10,436 nucleotides of DNA from Phyllobacteriaceae bacterium UBA1940. GTDB taxonomy: Bacteria > Pseudomonadota > Alphaproteobacteria > Rhizobiales > Rhizobiaceae. The notes beneath the pieces are model-generated. The model had not been told where the DNA came from. It saw only the letters and a program-made list of their open reading frames with translations, and searched no databases. The stretch lies in the NCBI GenBank assembly GCA_002336975.1, contig DDFA01000017.1, positions 1-10,436 of the forward strand, read 5' to 3'. The position numbers were made by a program, and so were the translations under genes. This document shows positions 1 through 5,898 of this stretch, piece after piece (the first letter of the stretch is position 1; the number at the start of each line of letters is the position of its first letter).

Positions 1-437
1 GTGCGCATGTTGTGCAGCCGGTCGGCCAGCTTGACCAGCAGCACGCGCACGTCATCGGAAATGGCGAGCAGCAGCTTGCGCAGGTTTTCCGCCTGCTTGG
101 CCTTCTTGGAAACGAGGTCGAGCTTCTTGATCTTCGTCAGGCCCTCGACCAGCGCGCCGATATCCTCGCCGAACAGCTCGTCGATCTCCGCGCGCGTGGC
201 GCTCGTGTCCTCGATCGTGTCGTGCAGCAGCGCGACGGCGACGGTCGATTCGTCGAGGCGCATGTCGGTGAGGATCGCGGCGACTTCCAGCGGATGCGAG
301 ATATAGGGGTCGCCGCTCGCCCGCTTCTGCATGCCATGCTTCTGCATCGCATAGACATAGGCCTTGTTCAGCAGGGCCTCGTTGACATCCGGCTTGTATT
401 TCTGAACCCGTTCGACGAGTTCATATTGACGCATCAT
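1..437 (-). CDS. rsh: RelA/SpoT-type (p)ppGpp synthetase/hydrolase, N-terminal part (cut by window edge)
   Basis: Bifunctional RelA/SpoT homologue that makes and degrades the alarmone (p)ppGpp in the stringent response. Only the first 145 residues are visible, beginning MMRQYELVERVQKYKP. They cover much of the HD-type hydrolase domain. Visible are the RASGDPYISHPLEVA segment (R39, H48), the HD pair in LLHDTIED (H72, D73, with E76/D77), and LADRLHNMR (D139, N143). These match the metal-site and nucleotide-site positions known in Rel proteins, so the hydrolase half looks intact; the synthetase, TGS and ACT domains lie outside. Two adjacent ATGs (437 and 434) are possible starts and neither has an ideal Shine-Dalgarno. 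The gene follows rpoZ on the same strand, an order known from other proteobacteria, but an intrinsic terminator lies between. The family call is secure; the symbol could equally be relA or spoT. Confidence 0.95.
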   Translation of the reverse strand, partial: MMRQYELVERVQKYKPDVNEALLNKAYVYAMQKHGMQKRASGDPYISHPLEVAAILTDMRLDESTVAVALLHDTIEDTSATRAEIDELFGEDIGALVEGLTKIKKLDLVSKKAKQAENLRKLLLAISDDVRVLLVKLADRLHNMR

Positions 438-470
438 CCTCGGTCGGCTTTCTCCCCGCTCCCGCAGGGC

Positions 471-505
471 AAAAAAAAGTGCGCCCCAGCTTAAGAGGGG
501 CGCAC
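471..505 (-). terminator. Intrinsic terminator downstream of rpoZ
   Basis: A perfect 9-bp stem (GTGCGCCCC at 479-487 against GGGGCGCAC at 497-505) with a 9-nt loop is followed on the minus strand by eight T residues (A-run 471-478). This is a textbook rho-independent terminator for minus-strand transcription leaving rpoZ. The T-tract ends about 34 nt before the rsh start. Confidence 0.9.
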
Positions 506-526
506 CGGCATTCGCAACAGCAAAGG

Positions 527-545
527 TTTCGGTAAGTTACCGAAA
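527..545. repeat. 19-bp perfect inverted repeat next to the rpoZ stop codon
   Basis: TTTCGGTAA (527-535), one base (G536), then TTACCGAAA (537-545) form a perfect palindrome that abuts the rpoZ stop codon (546-548). As RNA it could fold into a 7-bp stem with a 5-nt loop. No T-run follows on the minus strand, so it is not itself a classical terminator. It may protect the rpoZ 3' end or be a protein-binding site; both are inference. Confidence 0.6.
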
Positions 546-947
546 TCAGTAATCGTCGCTCTTTTCCGGCGGTACGAGGCCTTCGATGCCGGCCAGCAGC
601 TCTTCTTCCGACATGCGGTCGAAGGCGATGGTTTCCGGCTGGTCCTCGTCCTCGTCGGCGGCAACGACCGTGGCGTCGTCGGCGATCAGGCTTGCCGGAT
701 CGGGCTCGGGCTCGTCCACTTCCACATGCTTCTGCAGCGAGTGGATCAGGTCTTCCTTGAGGTCGTCGGGCGAAAGGGTTTCGTCGGCGATCTCGCGCAG
801 GGCAACGACGGGGTTCTTGTCGTTGTCGCGGTCGATGGTGATGGCGGCGCCCTGCGAGATGAGGCGGGCGCGATGGCTTGCAAGAAGAACCAGCTCGAAG
901 CGGTTGTCTACCTTGTCAATGCAATCTTCAACGGTGACACGGGCCAT
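546..947 (-). CDS. rpoZ: DNA-directed RNA polymerase subunit omega
   Basis: Omega subunit, a chaperone-like partner of beta' in RNA polymerase assembly. The 133-residue product begins [20 protein letters not shown] and carries the omega core (about residues 1-75, with [12 protein letters not shown] and [12 protein letters not shown]). The C-terminal tail is long and acidic (rich in D and E from about 76 to 110) and ends [22 protein letters not shown], as in Rhizobiales; the E. coli protein is only about 91 residues. An upstream in-frame ATG at 1001 would add 18 residues. I prefer 947 because it has an AAAGGA Shine-Dalgarno 7 nt upstream, matches the family N-terminus, and lies downstream of the predicted promoter, whereas the 1001 codon falls within that promoter. 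rsh follows on the same strand past a terminator. Confidence 0.96.
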   Translation of the reverse strand: MARVTVEDCIDKVDNRFELVLLASHRARLISQGAAITIDRDNDKNPVVALREIADETLSPDDLKEDLIHSLQKHVEVDEPEPDPASLIADDATVVAADEDEDQPETIAFDRMSEEELLAGIEGLVPPEKSDDY

Positions 948-989
948 TGCCTGTCCTTTGTGATCGAGAATTTCAGGAGTTTGCATGGC

Positions 990-1018
990 CGATACAGGCA
1001 ATGGAAGGAAAATTCAAG
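990..1018 (-). promoter_or_regulatory. Predicted housekeeping promoter of rpoZ
   Basis: On the minus strand, CTTGAA (1013-1018) and GTATCG (990-995) are separated by exactly 17 bp, close to the alphaproteobacterial consensus CTTGAC-N17-CTATAT (5/6 and 3/6). Transcription would begin near 983, giving a leader of roughly 36 nt before the rpoZ ATG at 947. Predicted by eye only. Confidence 0.55.
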
Positions 1019-1218
1019 TTTTTCCTTGCCGCCGCCCCATGGCCCGGGTGTCATGACAGCCGGGCAAAACCTCTGATTGAGAACTCCCGTTACGGCAGGT
1101 GAAACGCCGAAATATCCGACAAATCGGGTAAGGCGCGGGAACTACTTCCCATTTCGGAACCCATTGAATTTACTGAAACGATGCCGGCCGGAAAATTCGT
1201 TTGCGCAACCTAGATTTG
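1019..1218. other. Intergenic sequence between the rpoZ and NYN promoters
   Basis: No convincing gene or RNA gene is visible. It contains an imperfect 22-bp palindrome at 1043-1064 (CCCGGGTGTCA against TGACAGCCGGG, one mismatch), about 25 bp upstream of the rpoZ -35 element, and a short hairpin GGGAA-CTAC-TTCCC at 1137-1150. Both are operator-like or chance; nothing else stands out. Confidence 0.45.
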
Positions 1219-1247
1219 CTTGGAAAGCATGGCTCCCTGTCCTAAAT
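1219..1247 (+). promoter_or_regulatory. Predicted promoter of the NYN-domain gene
   Basis: CTTGGA (1219-1224), a 17-bp spacer and CTAAAT (1242-1247) match the alphaproteobacterial consensus CTTGAC-N17-CTATAT at 4/6 and 5/6. A start near 1254 would leave a leader of about 100 nt. That leader contains the palindrome GAATTAATTC (1265-1274) and the hairpin at 1277-1293. Confidence 0.45.
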
Positions 1248-1276
1248 GAATAGTATATGAAAAAGAATTAATTCAA

Positions 1277-1293
1277 CCGGATAGTGCATCCGG
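1277..1293 (+). repeat. Hairpin in the leader of the NYN-domain gene
   Basis: CCGGAT (1277-1282) and ATCCGG (1288-1293) form a perfect 6-bp stem with loop AGTGC. No T-run follows. It lies about 60 nt before the start codon, in the predicted 5' untranslated region. Confidence 0.4.
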
Positions 1294-1354
1294 AGCGCCG
1301 TCGGCCGGTCAAACCAACCCGTTTCACATCAACTCCTATTTAAAGGATTGCGCC

Positions 1355-1930
1355 ATGTTCGACCCCCGCGAGAAAATCGCTCTCTTCATCGACGGCGCGA
1401 ACCTCTATGCAGCCTCCAGGACGCTCGGCTTCGACATCGACTACCGCAAGCTGCTCAAGGCCTTCCAGAAGCGCGGCTATCTGCTGCGCGCCTACTATTA
1501 TACCGCCCTCATCGAGGACCAGGAATATTCCTCCATCCGCCCGCTGATCGACTGGCTGGACTACAACGGCTACAAGGTCGTCACCAAGCCGGCCAAGGAA
1601 TTCACCGACTCGCTCGGCCGCCGCAAGATCAAGGGCAACATGGATATCGAGCTGGCCATCGACGCGATGGAACAGTCCGAGACCGTCGACCATCTCGTCA
1701 TATTCTCCGGCGACGGCGACTTCACGACGCTGGTCGAGGCGCTGCAGCGCCGGGGCCGCAAGGTTTCCGTCGTCTCCACCATGCAGACCCAGCCGCCGAT
1801 GATCGCCGACGACCTGCGCCGCCAGGCCGACTACTTCATCGACCTCGGCACGCTGAAGGCCGAAATCGGCCGCGATCCTTCCGAGCGCCCGCAACGGTCC
1901 GTCGAGCCGGTAGAGCCCGTCGCGGACTGA
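1355..1930 (+). CDS. NYN/LabA-like (DUF88) domain protein, putative ribonuclease
   Basis: A 191-residue cytoplasmic protein that is almost entirely one NYN domain, the PIN-like nuclease fold of the LabA/DUF88 group. The conserved acidic positions are all visible: D13 and N16 in FIDGANLY, D97 in KGNMDIELAIDAM, and D120 and D122 in FSGDGDF. They would form the metal site, so the enzyme looks catalytically competent. No additional domain follows; the C-terminal 20 or so residues are a polar, Pro/Glu-rich tail. An AAAGGA Shine-Dalgarno about 7 nt upstream supports the ATG at 1355. The gene is transcribed divergently from rpoZ, probably alone. The substrate is unknown; RNA processing or decay is inferred from the fold. 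Family call firm, function tentative. Confidence 0.88.
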   Translation: MFDPREKIALFIDGANLYAASRTLGFDIDYRKLLKAFQKRGYLLRAYYYTALIEDQEYSSIRPLIDWLDYNGYKVVTKPAKEFTDSLGRRKIKGNMDIELAIDAMEQSETVDHLVIFSGDGDFTTLVEALQRRGRKVSVVSTMQTQPPMIADDLRRQADYFIDLGTLKAEIGRDPSERPQRSVEPVEPVAD

Positions 1931-1964
1931 GGCGGCTTCCCCGCTGGAATGTGAGCAGGCTAAT

Positions 1965-1983
1965 CGACTTCGGCCGCAAGTCG
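1965..1983 (+). repeat. Hairpin between the NYN and acetyltransferase genes
   Basis: CGACTT (1965-1970) and AAGTCG (1978-1983) form a perfect 6-bp stem with a 7-nt loop, 34 bp after the NYN stop codon. No T-tract follows, so at best it is a weak terminator or an mRNA 3'-end structure. Confidence 0.35.
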
Positions 1984-2026
1984 CGGTACGGCTTTCCCGG
2001 ACACATCATTTCATGGATGTTCGAAC

Positions 2027-2560
2027 ATGGCCGTCTTGCAAACGCCGCATCTGACGCTCCGCCCCTGCCGCCCGAGCGACCGCGCCGACTTCATCTCCCT
2101 CGAGCTCGACCCGCAAGTCATGCGCTTCCTCAACGGCGGTCGCGCCTTCGATCCGGAAATCCCCGATCCGAACAGCACGTTCCTCATGCCAAGGGGAACG
2201 GAACCCTATGTCTGGACGGCGCGGCGCACGCGCGACGACACTTTCGCCGGGTGGTTCTGCCTGTGGCCGGAGAGCGAGACCCTTGCCGAACTCGGATATC
2301 GCCTGCCCCACGCGGAGTGGGGACAGGGACTGGCGTCCGAAGGCGCGTTCGCTCTTGTCGACTGGGGCTTTCGAAGCGGCGGCTATGACAGGATCGTCGC
2401 AACCACCATGGCGGTGAATCTCGCATCGCGCCGCGTGATGGAAAAGCTCGGCATGCGCCACACGCGCACGCAGCATGTCGACTGGCCCGATCCCATTGCG
2501 GGCAGCGAGCATGGCGAAGTCTGGTACGAAGTGACCCGCCCGGAATGGACCGGCGGCTGA
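2027..2560 (+). CDS. GNAT-family N-acetyltransferase (RimJ/RimL type)
   Basis: A 177-residue single-domain GCN5-related acetyltransferase of the Acetyltransf_3 (RimJ/RimL) type, transferring acetyl from acetyl-CoA to an amine. The N-terminal strand TPHLTLRPCRPSDRADF is typical of the group. The acetyl-CoA pyrophosphate loop is seen as EWGQGLASEGAFALVDWGF (about 97-115), and motif B as NLASRRVMEKLGMRH (131-145). The substrate cannot be deduced: relatives acetylate ribosomal protein N-termini, small amines or antibiotics. The ATG at 2027 has only a weak GGA about 9 nt upstream; nearby upstream ATGs are out of frame. A 96-bp gap and a hairpin separate it from the NYN gene, and a terminator-like hairpin overlaps its stop codon, so it may be its own unit. 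Confidence 0.9.
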   Translation: MAVLQTPHLTLRPCRPSDRADFISLELDPQVMRFLNGGRAFDPEIPDPNSTFLMPRGTEPYVWTARRTRDDTFAGWFCLWPESETLAELGYRLPHAEWGQGLASEGAFALVDWGFRSGGYDRIVATTMAVNLASRRVMEKLGMRHTRTQHVDWPDPIAGSEHGEVWYEVTRPEWTGG

Positions 2561-2576
2561 AGGAGCCGGATTTTTT
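2550..2576 (+). terminator. Probable intrinsic terminator overlapping the acetyltransferase stop codon
   Basis: CGGCT (2554-2558) and AGCCG (2564-2568) can pair around a 5-nt loop that contains part of the TGA stop. An alternative is CCGGC (2550-2554) with GCCGG (2565-2569). Either is followed by a six-T run (2571-2576) and more T-rich sequence. The stem is short, so confidence is moderate. Confidence 0.5.
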
Positions 2577-2727
2577 CATTTTCTGCTTTGCCAAACGCCC
2601 GGAAATCGAGGCTTTTCAACGCTTCGTTAAACATTGAATCAAATCCACTCGCCGTCGATTAACGTTCTGCAAGACTCTCCTGATATCCCGAAAGCCGACA
2701 GTAATTTAGCATTGGGACATTTTCGGA

Positions 2728-3204
2728 ATGGTGGACGCAGTATCGCTTTCGGGCAACAGCTACAGGGCAGCATCGAACGCGCTCGAAATGCGCGCGGCCG
2801 CCCCGTCCGTCGAAAGCCGCCCCGCCGTCGCGGCGCTCGCCGCGCTTTCCCAGCCGCTGCCGGTCACGCAGGTCGCGACGCCTTCCGATATCGCGGAAGA
2901 TGCCGGCGATCTCAGCTTCCTCTATTCGCCGAACGGCCTGCCGGGCATCTCGGCCCTCCCCTCCCACGCCGTCGCGCCGACGCAGGCGACCACCGACGAG
3001 CGCGTGGCGGCCGAGCGCAATCCGACCGCCCGCCTCGCCATCGAGAGCAACGACCTCAACACGCTGATGTCGTCCTTCCTCACCGCCCGCACCCCGAGCG
3101 CCAACCCCGCGCCGTCGCCGGATTTGCCGGCACAGCAGAGCGGCGCCGAGCTTGCCCAGGTCGCTCGCCAGTCGGTGATCGCACAGATCTACAACCAGTT
3201 CTGA
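2728..3204 (+). CDS. Hypothetical protein, Ala/Ser/Pro-rich, lacking Lys, Cys and Trp
   Basis: I do not recognise this 158-residue protein. It begins MVDAVSLSGNSYRAAS and ends VARQSVIAQIYNQF. It contains no lysine, cysteine or tryptophan and is rich in Ala, Ser and Pro. There is no signal peptide or membrane segment. Residues 1-50 are Ala/Ser-rich and probably disordered. Residues 60-80 are more hydrophobic (DLSFLYSPNGLPGISALP). Residues 105-120 could form a helix, residues 122-135 are Pro-rich, and 138-157 look like a final amphipathic helix. Coding is supported by an uninterrupted frame with strong GC3 preference and a good terminator 26 bp downstream. The translation signal is weak (GGGA about 10 nt upstream), so the start is uncertain. 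A longer minus-strand frame overlaps but has no family features. Function unknown. Confidence 0.65.
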   Translation: MVDAVSLSGNSYRAASNALEMRAAAPSVESRPAVAALAALSQPLPVTQVATPSDIAEDAGDLSFLYSPNGLPGISALPSHAVAPTQATTDERVAAERNPTARLAIESNDLNTLMSSFLTARTPSANPAPSPDLPAQQSGAELAQVARQSVIAQIYNQF

Positions 3205-3229
3205 CCGGCTTCGGCCAGTTCCTTTCGCG

Positions 3230-3265
3230 CCCCGCGGTCCCGATGGCCGCGGGGTTCGTCTTTTT
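3230..3265 (+). terminator. Intrinsic terminator after the hypothetical gene
   Basis: CCCCGCGG (3230-3237) and CCGCGGGG (3247-3254) form a perfect 8-bp GC stem with a 9-nt loop, followed by TTCGTCTTTTT (3255-3265). It separates the hypothetical gene from the MerR-type regulator. Confidence 0.85.
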
Positions 3266-3297
3266 GGCAGGCCCTTCCCGAATTCCTCTTGAGCCGG

Positions 3298-3323
3298 ACC
3301 CTGCGTCATGCCGTAAACAGGGT
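3298..3323 (+). promoter_or_regulatory. Operator-like inverted repeat upstream of the MerR-type gene
   Basis: ACCCTG (3298-3303) and CAGGGT (3318-3323) are perfect inverted half-sites, 20 bp centre to centre (two helical turns). They begin 7 bp after a -35-like CTTGAG (3288-3293). A GTAAAC (3313-3318) lies 19 bp after that hexamer, a spacing typical of MerR-regulated promoters. The repeat ends 4 bp before the Shine-Dalgarno (3328-3333). Autoregulation by the encoded MerR protein is inference. Confidence 0.4.
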
Positions 3324-3339
3324 GGCGAAGGAGTTTTCG

Positions 3340-4422
3340 ATGCACGGTCGCACCCAAGACGAAGTCCTGCTCACCGCCCTGGAATGCGCCGGTCGCATCG
3401 GCCTGTCGGTGCGCACGCTCCGGCTCTATGAGCAGCATGGCCTGATCTCGCCCCGCCGCACCGCCAAGCAATGGCGGCTCTATGGCAGCGGCGAGATCGC
3501 GCGGCTGAACGAAATCCTGGCGTTGAAGACGCTCGGCCTCAGCCTGCGCGACATCGCAAGGCTCCTCAAGGGGCAGGCGACCGATCTGGCGAAGACCCTG
3601 GCATTCCAGCGCGACGCCCTTGCGCAAACGCGCAGCCGGGCCACCCGGGGGCTACAGGTCATCGAGGCCCTGCAAGCCAAGATCGACGGTGGCACGACGC
3701 CCTCGGTCGACGACCTCATTCACCTCGCAAGGGAAACGAAGATGCCCGAACCGTCCCACGACACCATTGCATGGCGGCGCTATGAACAGATGCGCCCGAG
3801 AAGCGAAGTCGCCGTCGACCCGCGCCGTCTGGACGCTCTTGCCGGCGCTTACGAGACCGCCGACGGCACGCTTTCCATCGTTTCCGTAAAGGACGGTCAG
3901 CTTTTCTACCGGATCGTCGGGCAATCGGACCTCCAGATCTTTCCGGAAAGCGAAACCGGGTTCTTCATGAAGGTCCTGCCGGTACAGGTGGAGTTCAGAC
4001 CGGATGCAGCGGGGGCGATCACCGGCCTCGTGCATCATCAGAACGGTTTCGAGGATGCGGCCGAAAGGGTCGATCTGGCAGAGGCCCTCGCTATCGAGGA
4101 CATCGTGCGGCAGCGCATCCGCGAGCAGAAGCCGATGGTGGGAAGCGAAGCGCTTCTGCGCCGGCTTGTCGACGAATTCCAGCGCGGCGCGCCCGATCTC
4201 GATCGCATGGCGCCGCCGCTTGCAAGCCTCGCCACCGAGCAGGCCGAAACGATCGAGAGCGATCTGAAGCAGGCCGGCGACCTGAAGGCCGCGTCCTTCA
4301 AGGGCGTTGCGGAAGGCCTCGACATCTACGAGGTGGACTTCGCCAACATGAAGATGGAATGGGGCTTCGCCTGCACCCATCGCGGAAAGATCAGCCATCT
4401 TTACCTGCGCCCCAGCCTCTGA
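3340..4422 (+). CDS. MerR-family regulator fused to a DUF3471-like C-terminal region
   Basis: A 360-residue DNA-binding regulator. Residues 12-79 form a MerR winged helix-turn-helix: ECAGRIGLSVRTLRLYEQHGLISPRR, a wing around QWRLYGSGEIARL, and LKTLGLSLRDIARLL. Residues 80-115 look like the dimerising coiled-coil helix. Residues about 160-245 (LDALAGAYETADGTLSI, IFPESETGFFMKV, GLVHHQNG) resemble the DUF3471 domain that normally follows the catalytic domain of beta-lactamase-like serine hydrolases. Residues 268-360 (SFKGVAEGLDIYEVDF, ending ISHLYLRPSL) resemble the tail of the same proteins. The hydrolase domain itself is absent. The ATG at 3340 has AAGGAG 6 nt upstream; the frame is open to a TTG at 3289 but that site has no support. 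Cys appears only at 16 and 345, so a metal-thiolate site is unlikely. The C-terminal region may sense a small ligand (inference). Confidence 0.87.
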   Translation: MHGRTQDEVLLTALECAGRIGLSVRTLRLYEQHGLISPRRTAKQWRLYGSGEIARLNEILALKTLGLSLRDIARLLKGQATDLAKTLAFQRDALAQTRSRATRGLQVIEALQAKIDGGTTPSVDDLIHLARETKMPEPSHDTIAWRRYEQMRPRSEVAVDPRRLDALAGAYETADGTLSIVSVKDGQLFYRIVGQSDLQIFPESETGFFMKVLPVQVEFRPDAAGAITGLVHHQNGFEDAAERVDLAEALAIEDIVRQRIREQKPMVGSEALLRRLVDEFQRGAPDLDRMAPPLASLATEQAETIESDLKQAGDLKAASFKGVAEGLDIYEVDFANMKMEWGFACTHRGKISHLYLRPSL

Positions 4423-4436
4423 GGGCAAGCAGGCCG

Positions 4437-4457
4437 AGGGGCGCAGATGCGCCCCTT
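4437..4457 (+). terminator. Hairpin between the convergent MerR and smpB genes
   Basis: AGGGGCGC (4437-4444), loop AGAT, GCGCCCCT (4449-4456) make a perfect 8-bp stem in the 41-bp gap between convergent genes. Only TTCTCC follows on the plus strand, so it is a weak terminator for the regulator gene. On the minus strand no T-run follows. Confidence 0.45.
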
Positions 4458-4463
4458 CTCCGC

Positions 4464-4943
4464 TTAGCCGCGTTCGCGCAGCAGGCGGCCCTTCTGGCGG
4501 TTCCAGTCGCGTTCCTTCTCGGTCTCACGCTTGTCGTGCAGCTTCTTGCCCTTGGCGAGCGCGAGTTCGAGCTTGGCCCGGCCGACATCGTTGAAATAGA
4601 CCTTCAACGGAACGAGCGTCATGCCCTCACGATTAATCGCCACGCGCAGGCGATGGATCTCGCGCTTGGAGAGCAGGAGTTTGCGGCGGCGGCGGGTCTC
4701 GTGGTTGAAGCGGTTCGCCTGCAGGTATTCCGGCAGGTAGGAATTGATCAGCCAGATTTCGCCGTCTTCATCGGACGCGTAGGATTCCGCGATATTCGCC
4801 TTGCCTTCCCGCAACGACTTGACCTCGGTGCCGGTCAGAACCAGACCGGCCTCGTAGGTATCTATGATCTCGTAGTTGAAGCGGGCCTTGCGGTTCTCCG
4901 CCACAATCTTCTTGATCGTCGTCGGACGTGCCTTTGTCGCCAT
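4464..4943 (-). CDS. smpB: SsrA-binding protein SmpB
   Basis: SmpB binds tmRNA (SsrA) and brings it to stalled ribosomes for trans-translation. The 159-residue product has the complete family layout. The OB-fold body contains [38 protein letters not shown], then [23 protein letters not shown], and [15 protein letters not shown]. The basic C-terminal tail [29 protein letters not shown] inserts into the mRNA channel in known structures. Length is normal. The ATG at 4943 lies one base after the dapA TGA, with no clear Shine-Dalgarno in the end of dapA. Expression by translational coupling in a dapA-smpB operon is therefore likely. It faces the MerR-type gene convergently. Confidence 0.97.
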   Translation of the reverse strand: MATKARPTTIKKIVAENRKARFNYEIIDTYEAGLVLTGTEVKSLREGKANIAESYASDEDGEIWLINSYLPEYLQANRFNHETRRRRKLLLSKREIHRLRVAINREGMTLVPLKVYFNDVGRAKLELALAKGKKLHDKRETEKERDWNRQKGRLLRERG

Positions 4944-4944
4944 G

Positions 4945-5829
4945 TCAGTTCAGCAGGCCGGCGTGGCGAAGCGCCGCGTCGAGCGCTGCCTCCGTGGCCG
5001 GCTCCAGCGAGGACAGGAGCGGCGAGCGGACGGTGCGGTTGAGTCCGCGGATGCGGTTCAGCGCGTATTTCGCGCCGCATACGCCCGGCTCCATGAAGAT
5101 CGCCTTGTGCAGCGGCATCAGCTTGTCCTGGTATTCCAGGGCCTTGGCGTAATCGCCGGCAAGCGTGGCGTTCTGGAATTCGGCGCAGAGGCGCGGGGCG
5201 ACATTGGCGGTGACCGAAATGCAGCCGGTGCCGCCATGGGCGTTGAAGCCGAGCGCCGTCGCATCCTCGCCCGAAAGCTGGACGAAGCCCTTGCCGCAGG
5301 CGATGCGCTGCTCGGAAACGCGCTCGATCTTGCCCGTCGCATCCTTGACACCCATGATCGAGGGATGCGCCTTGTGCAGCGCGCCCATCGTCTCCGGCGT
5401 CATGTCGACAACGGAACGGCCGGGGATGTTGTAGATGACGATCGGCAGCTTCACAGCCTCGGCAATCGCCGCAAAATGCGCGAAAAGCCCCTTCTGCGTC
5501 GGCTTGTTGTAATAGGGCGTCACGACGAGGATCGCGTCTGCGCCGGCCTTCTCGGCGTGCTGGGCAAGGTCGATCGCTTCCTTCGTGTTGTTGGAGCCGG
5601 CGCCGGCGATAACCGGAACGCGGCCGGCGGCAACCTCGATGCACAGCTCCACCACCCGTTTGTGCTCGTCATGCGACAACGTCGGCGATTCGCCGGTGGT
5701 GCCGACCGGAACGAGGCCGTGGCTGCCTTCGCCGATCTGCCACTCCACATGCGCGGCGAAGGCTTCTTCGTCGACAGCGCCGGCATTCGTGAAGGGGGTG
5801 ACGAGAGCGGGAATGGATCCCTTGAACAT
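4945..5829 (-). CDS. dapA: 4-hydroxy-tetrahydrodipicolinate synthase
   Basis: DapA condenses pyruvate with aspartate semialdehyde, the first committed step to meso-diaminopimelate (peptidoglycan) and lysine. It is a cytoplasmic TIM-barrel enzyme, usually a homotetramer. The 294-residue protein has all the active-site residues: T44/T45 in PVGTTGES, Y107 in TPYYNKP, Y133 and R138 in IYNIPGR, and the Schiff-base lysine K162 in GVKDATG. Length matches the E. coli enzyme (292). A GGAG Shine-Dalgarno 6 nt upstream fixes the ATG at 5829. smpB follows after one base. A promoter candidate embedded in an inverted repeat lies about 75-105 bp upstream of the start. Paralogues of the DHDPS/NAL superfamily share this fold, but the intact motifs and the smpB neighbour support true DapA. 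Confidence 0.95.
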   Translation of the reverse strand: MFKGSIPALVTPFTNAGAVDEEAFAAHVEWQIGEGSHGLVPVGTTGESPTLSHDEHKRVVELCIEVAAGRVPVIAGAGSNNTKEAIDLAQHAEKAGADAILVVTPYYNKPTQKGLFAHFAAIAEAVKLPIVIYNIPGRSVVDMTPETMGALHKAHPSIMGVKDATGKIERVSEQRIACGKGFVQLSGEDATALGFNAHGGTGCISVTANVAPRLCAEFQNATLAGDYAKALEYQDKLMPLHKAIFMEPGVCGAKYALNRIRGLNRTVRSPLLSSLEPATEAALDAALRHAGLLN

Positions 5830-5898
5830 CGAGAACTCCTGAGACCGAAGCTGCCCTGCGGCTTACATGCTTTGGCCGTATTCCATGGTTAAAAAAGC

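Noticed and set aside
948..1001. Longer rpoZ start at ATG 1001
   Set aside because: It would add 18 non-family residues, lies within the predicted promoter, and the ATG at 947 has a good Shine-Dalgarno.
1138..1182. GGAAC motifs at 1138 and 1156 as EcfG/RpoE2 general-stress promoters
   Set aside because: No CGTT lies at the required 16-17 bp spacing; the nearest is a CGAT at 18 bp.
3289..3339. TTG start giving the MerR-type protein 17 more residues
   Set aside because: The ATG at 3340 has AAGGAG at ideal spacing, and the extension would cover the operator-like repeat.
2659..3627. 322-residue minus-strand frame opposite the hypothetical gene and the start of the MerR gene
   Set aside because: It runs through a strong plus-strand terminator and the MerR helix-turn-helix coding region and has no recognisable motif.
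4437..4457. Similarity of this GGGGCGC hairpin to the one at 479-505 as a dispersed repeat family
   Set aside because: The shared part is only a short GC stem typical of terminators; loops and flanks differ.
5863..5886. Seven-codon minus-strand mini-ORF (MEYGQSM) in the dapA leader
   Set aside because: No Shine-Dalgarno, no Lys codons to suggest lysine attenuation, and very short frames arise by chance.
4876..5892. 338-residue plus-strand frame opposite dapA
   Set aside because: Antisense shadow of dapA, whose catalytic residues are all on the other strand.
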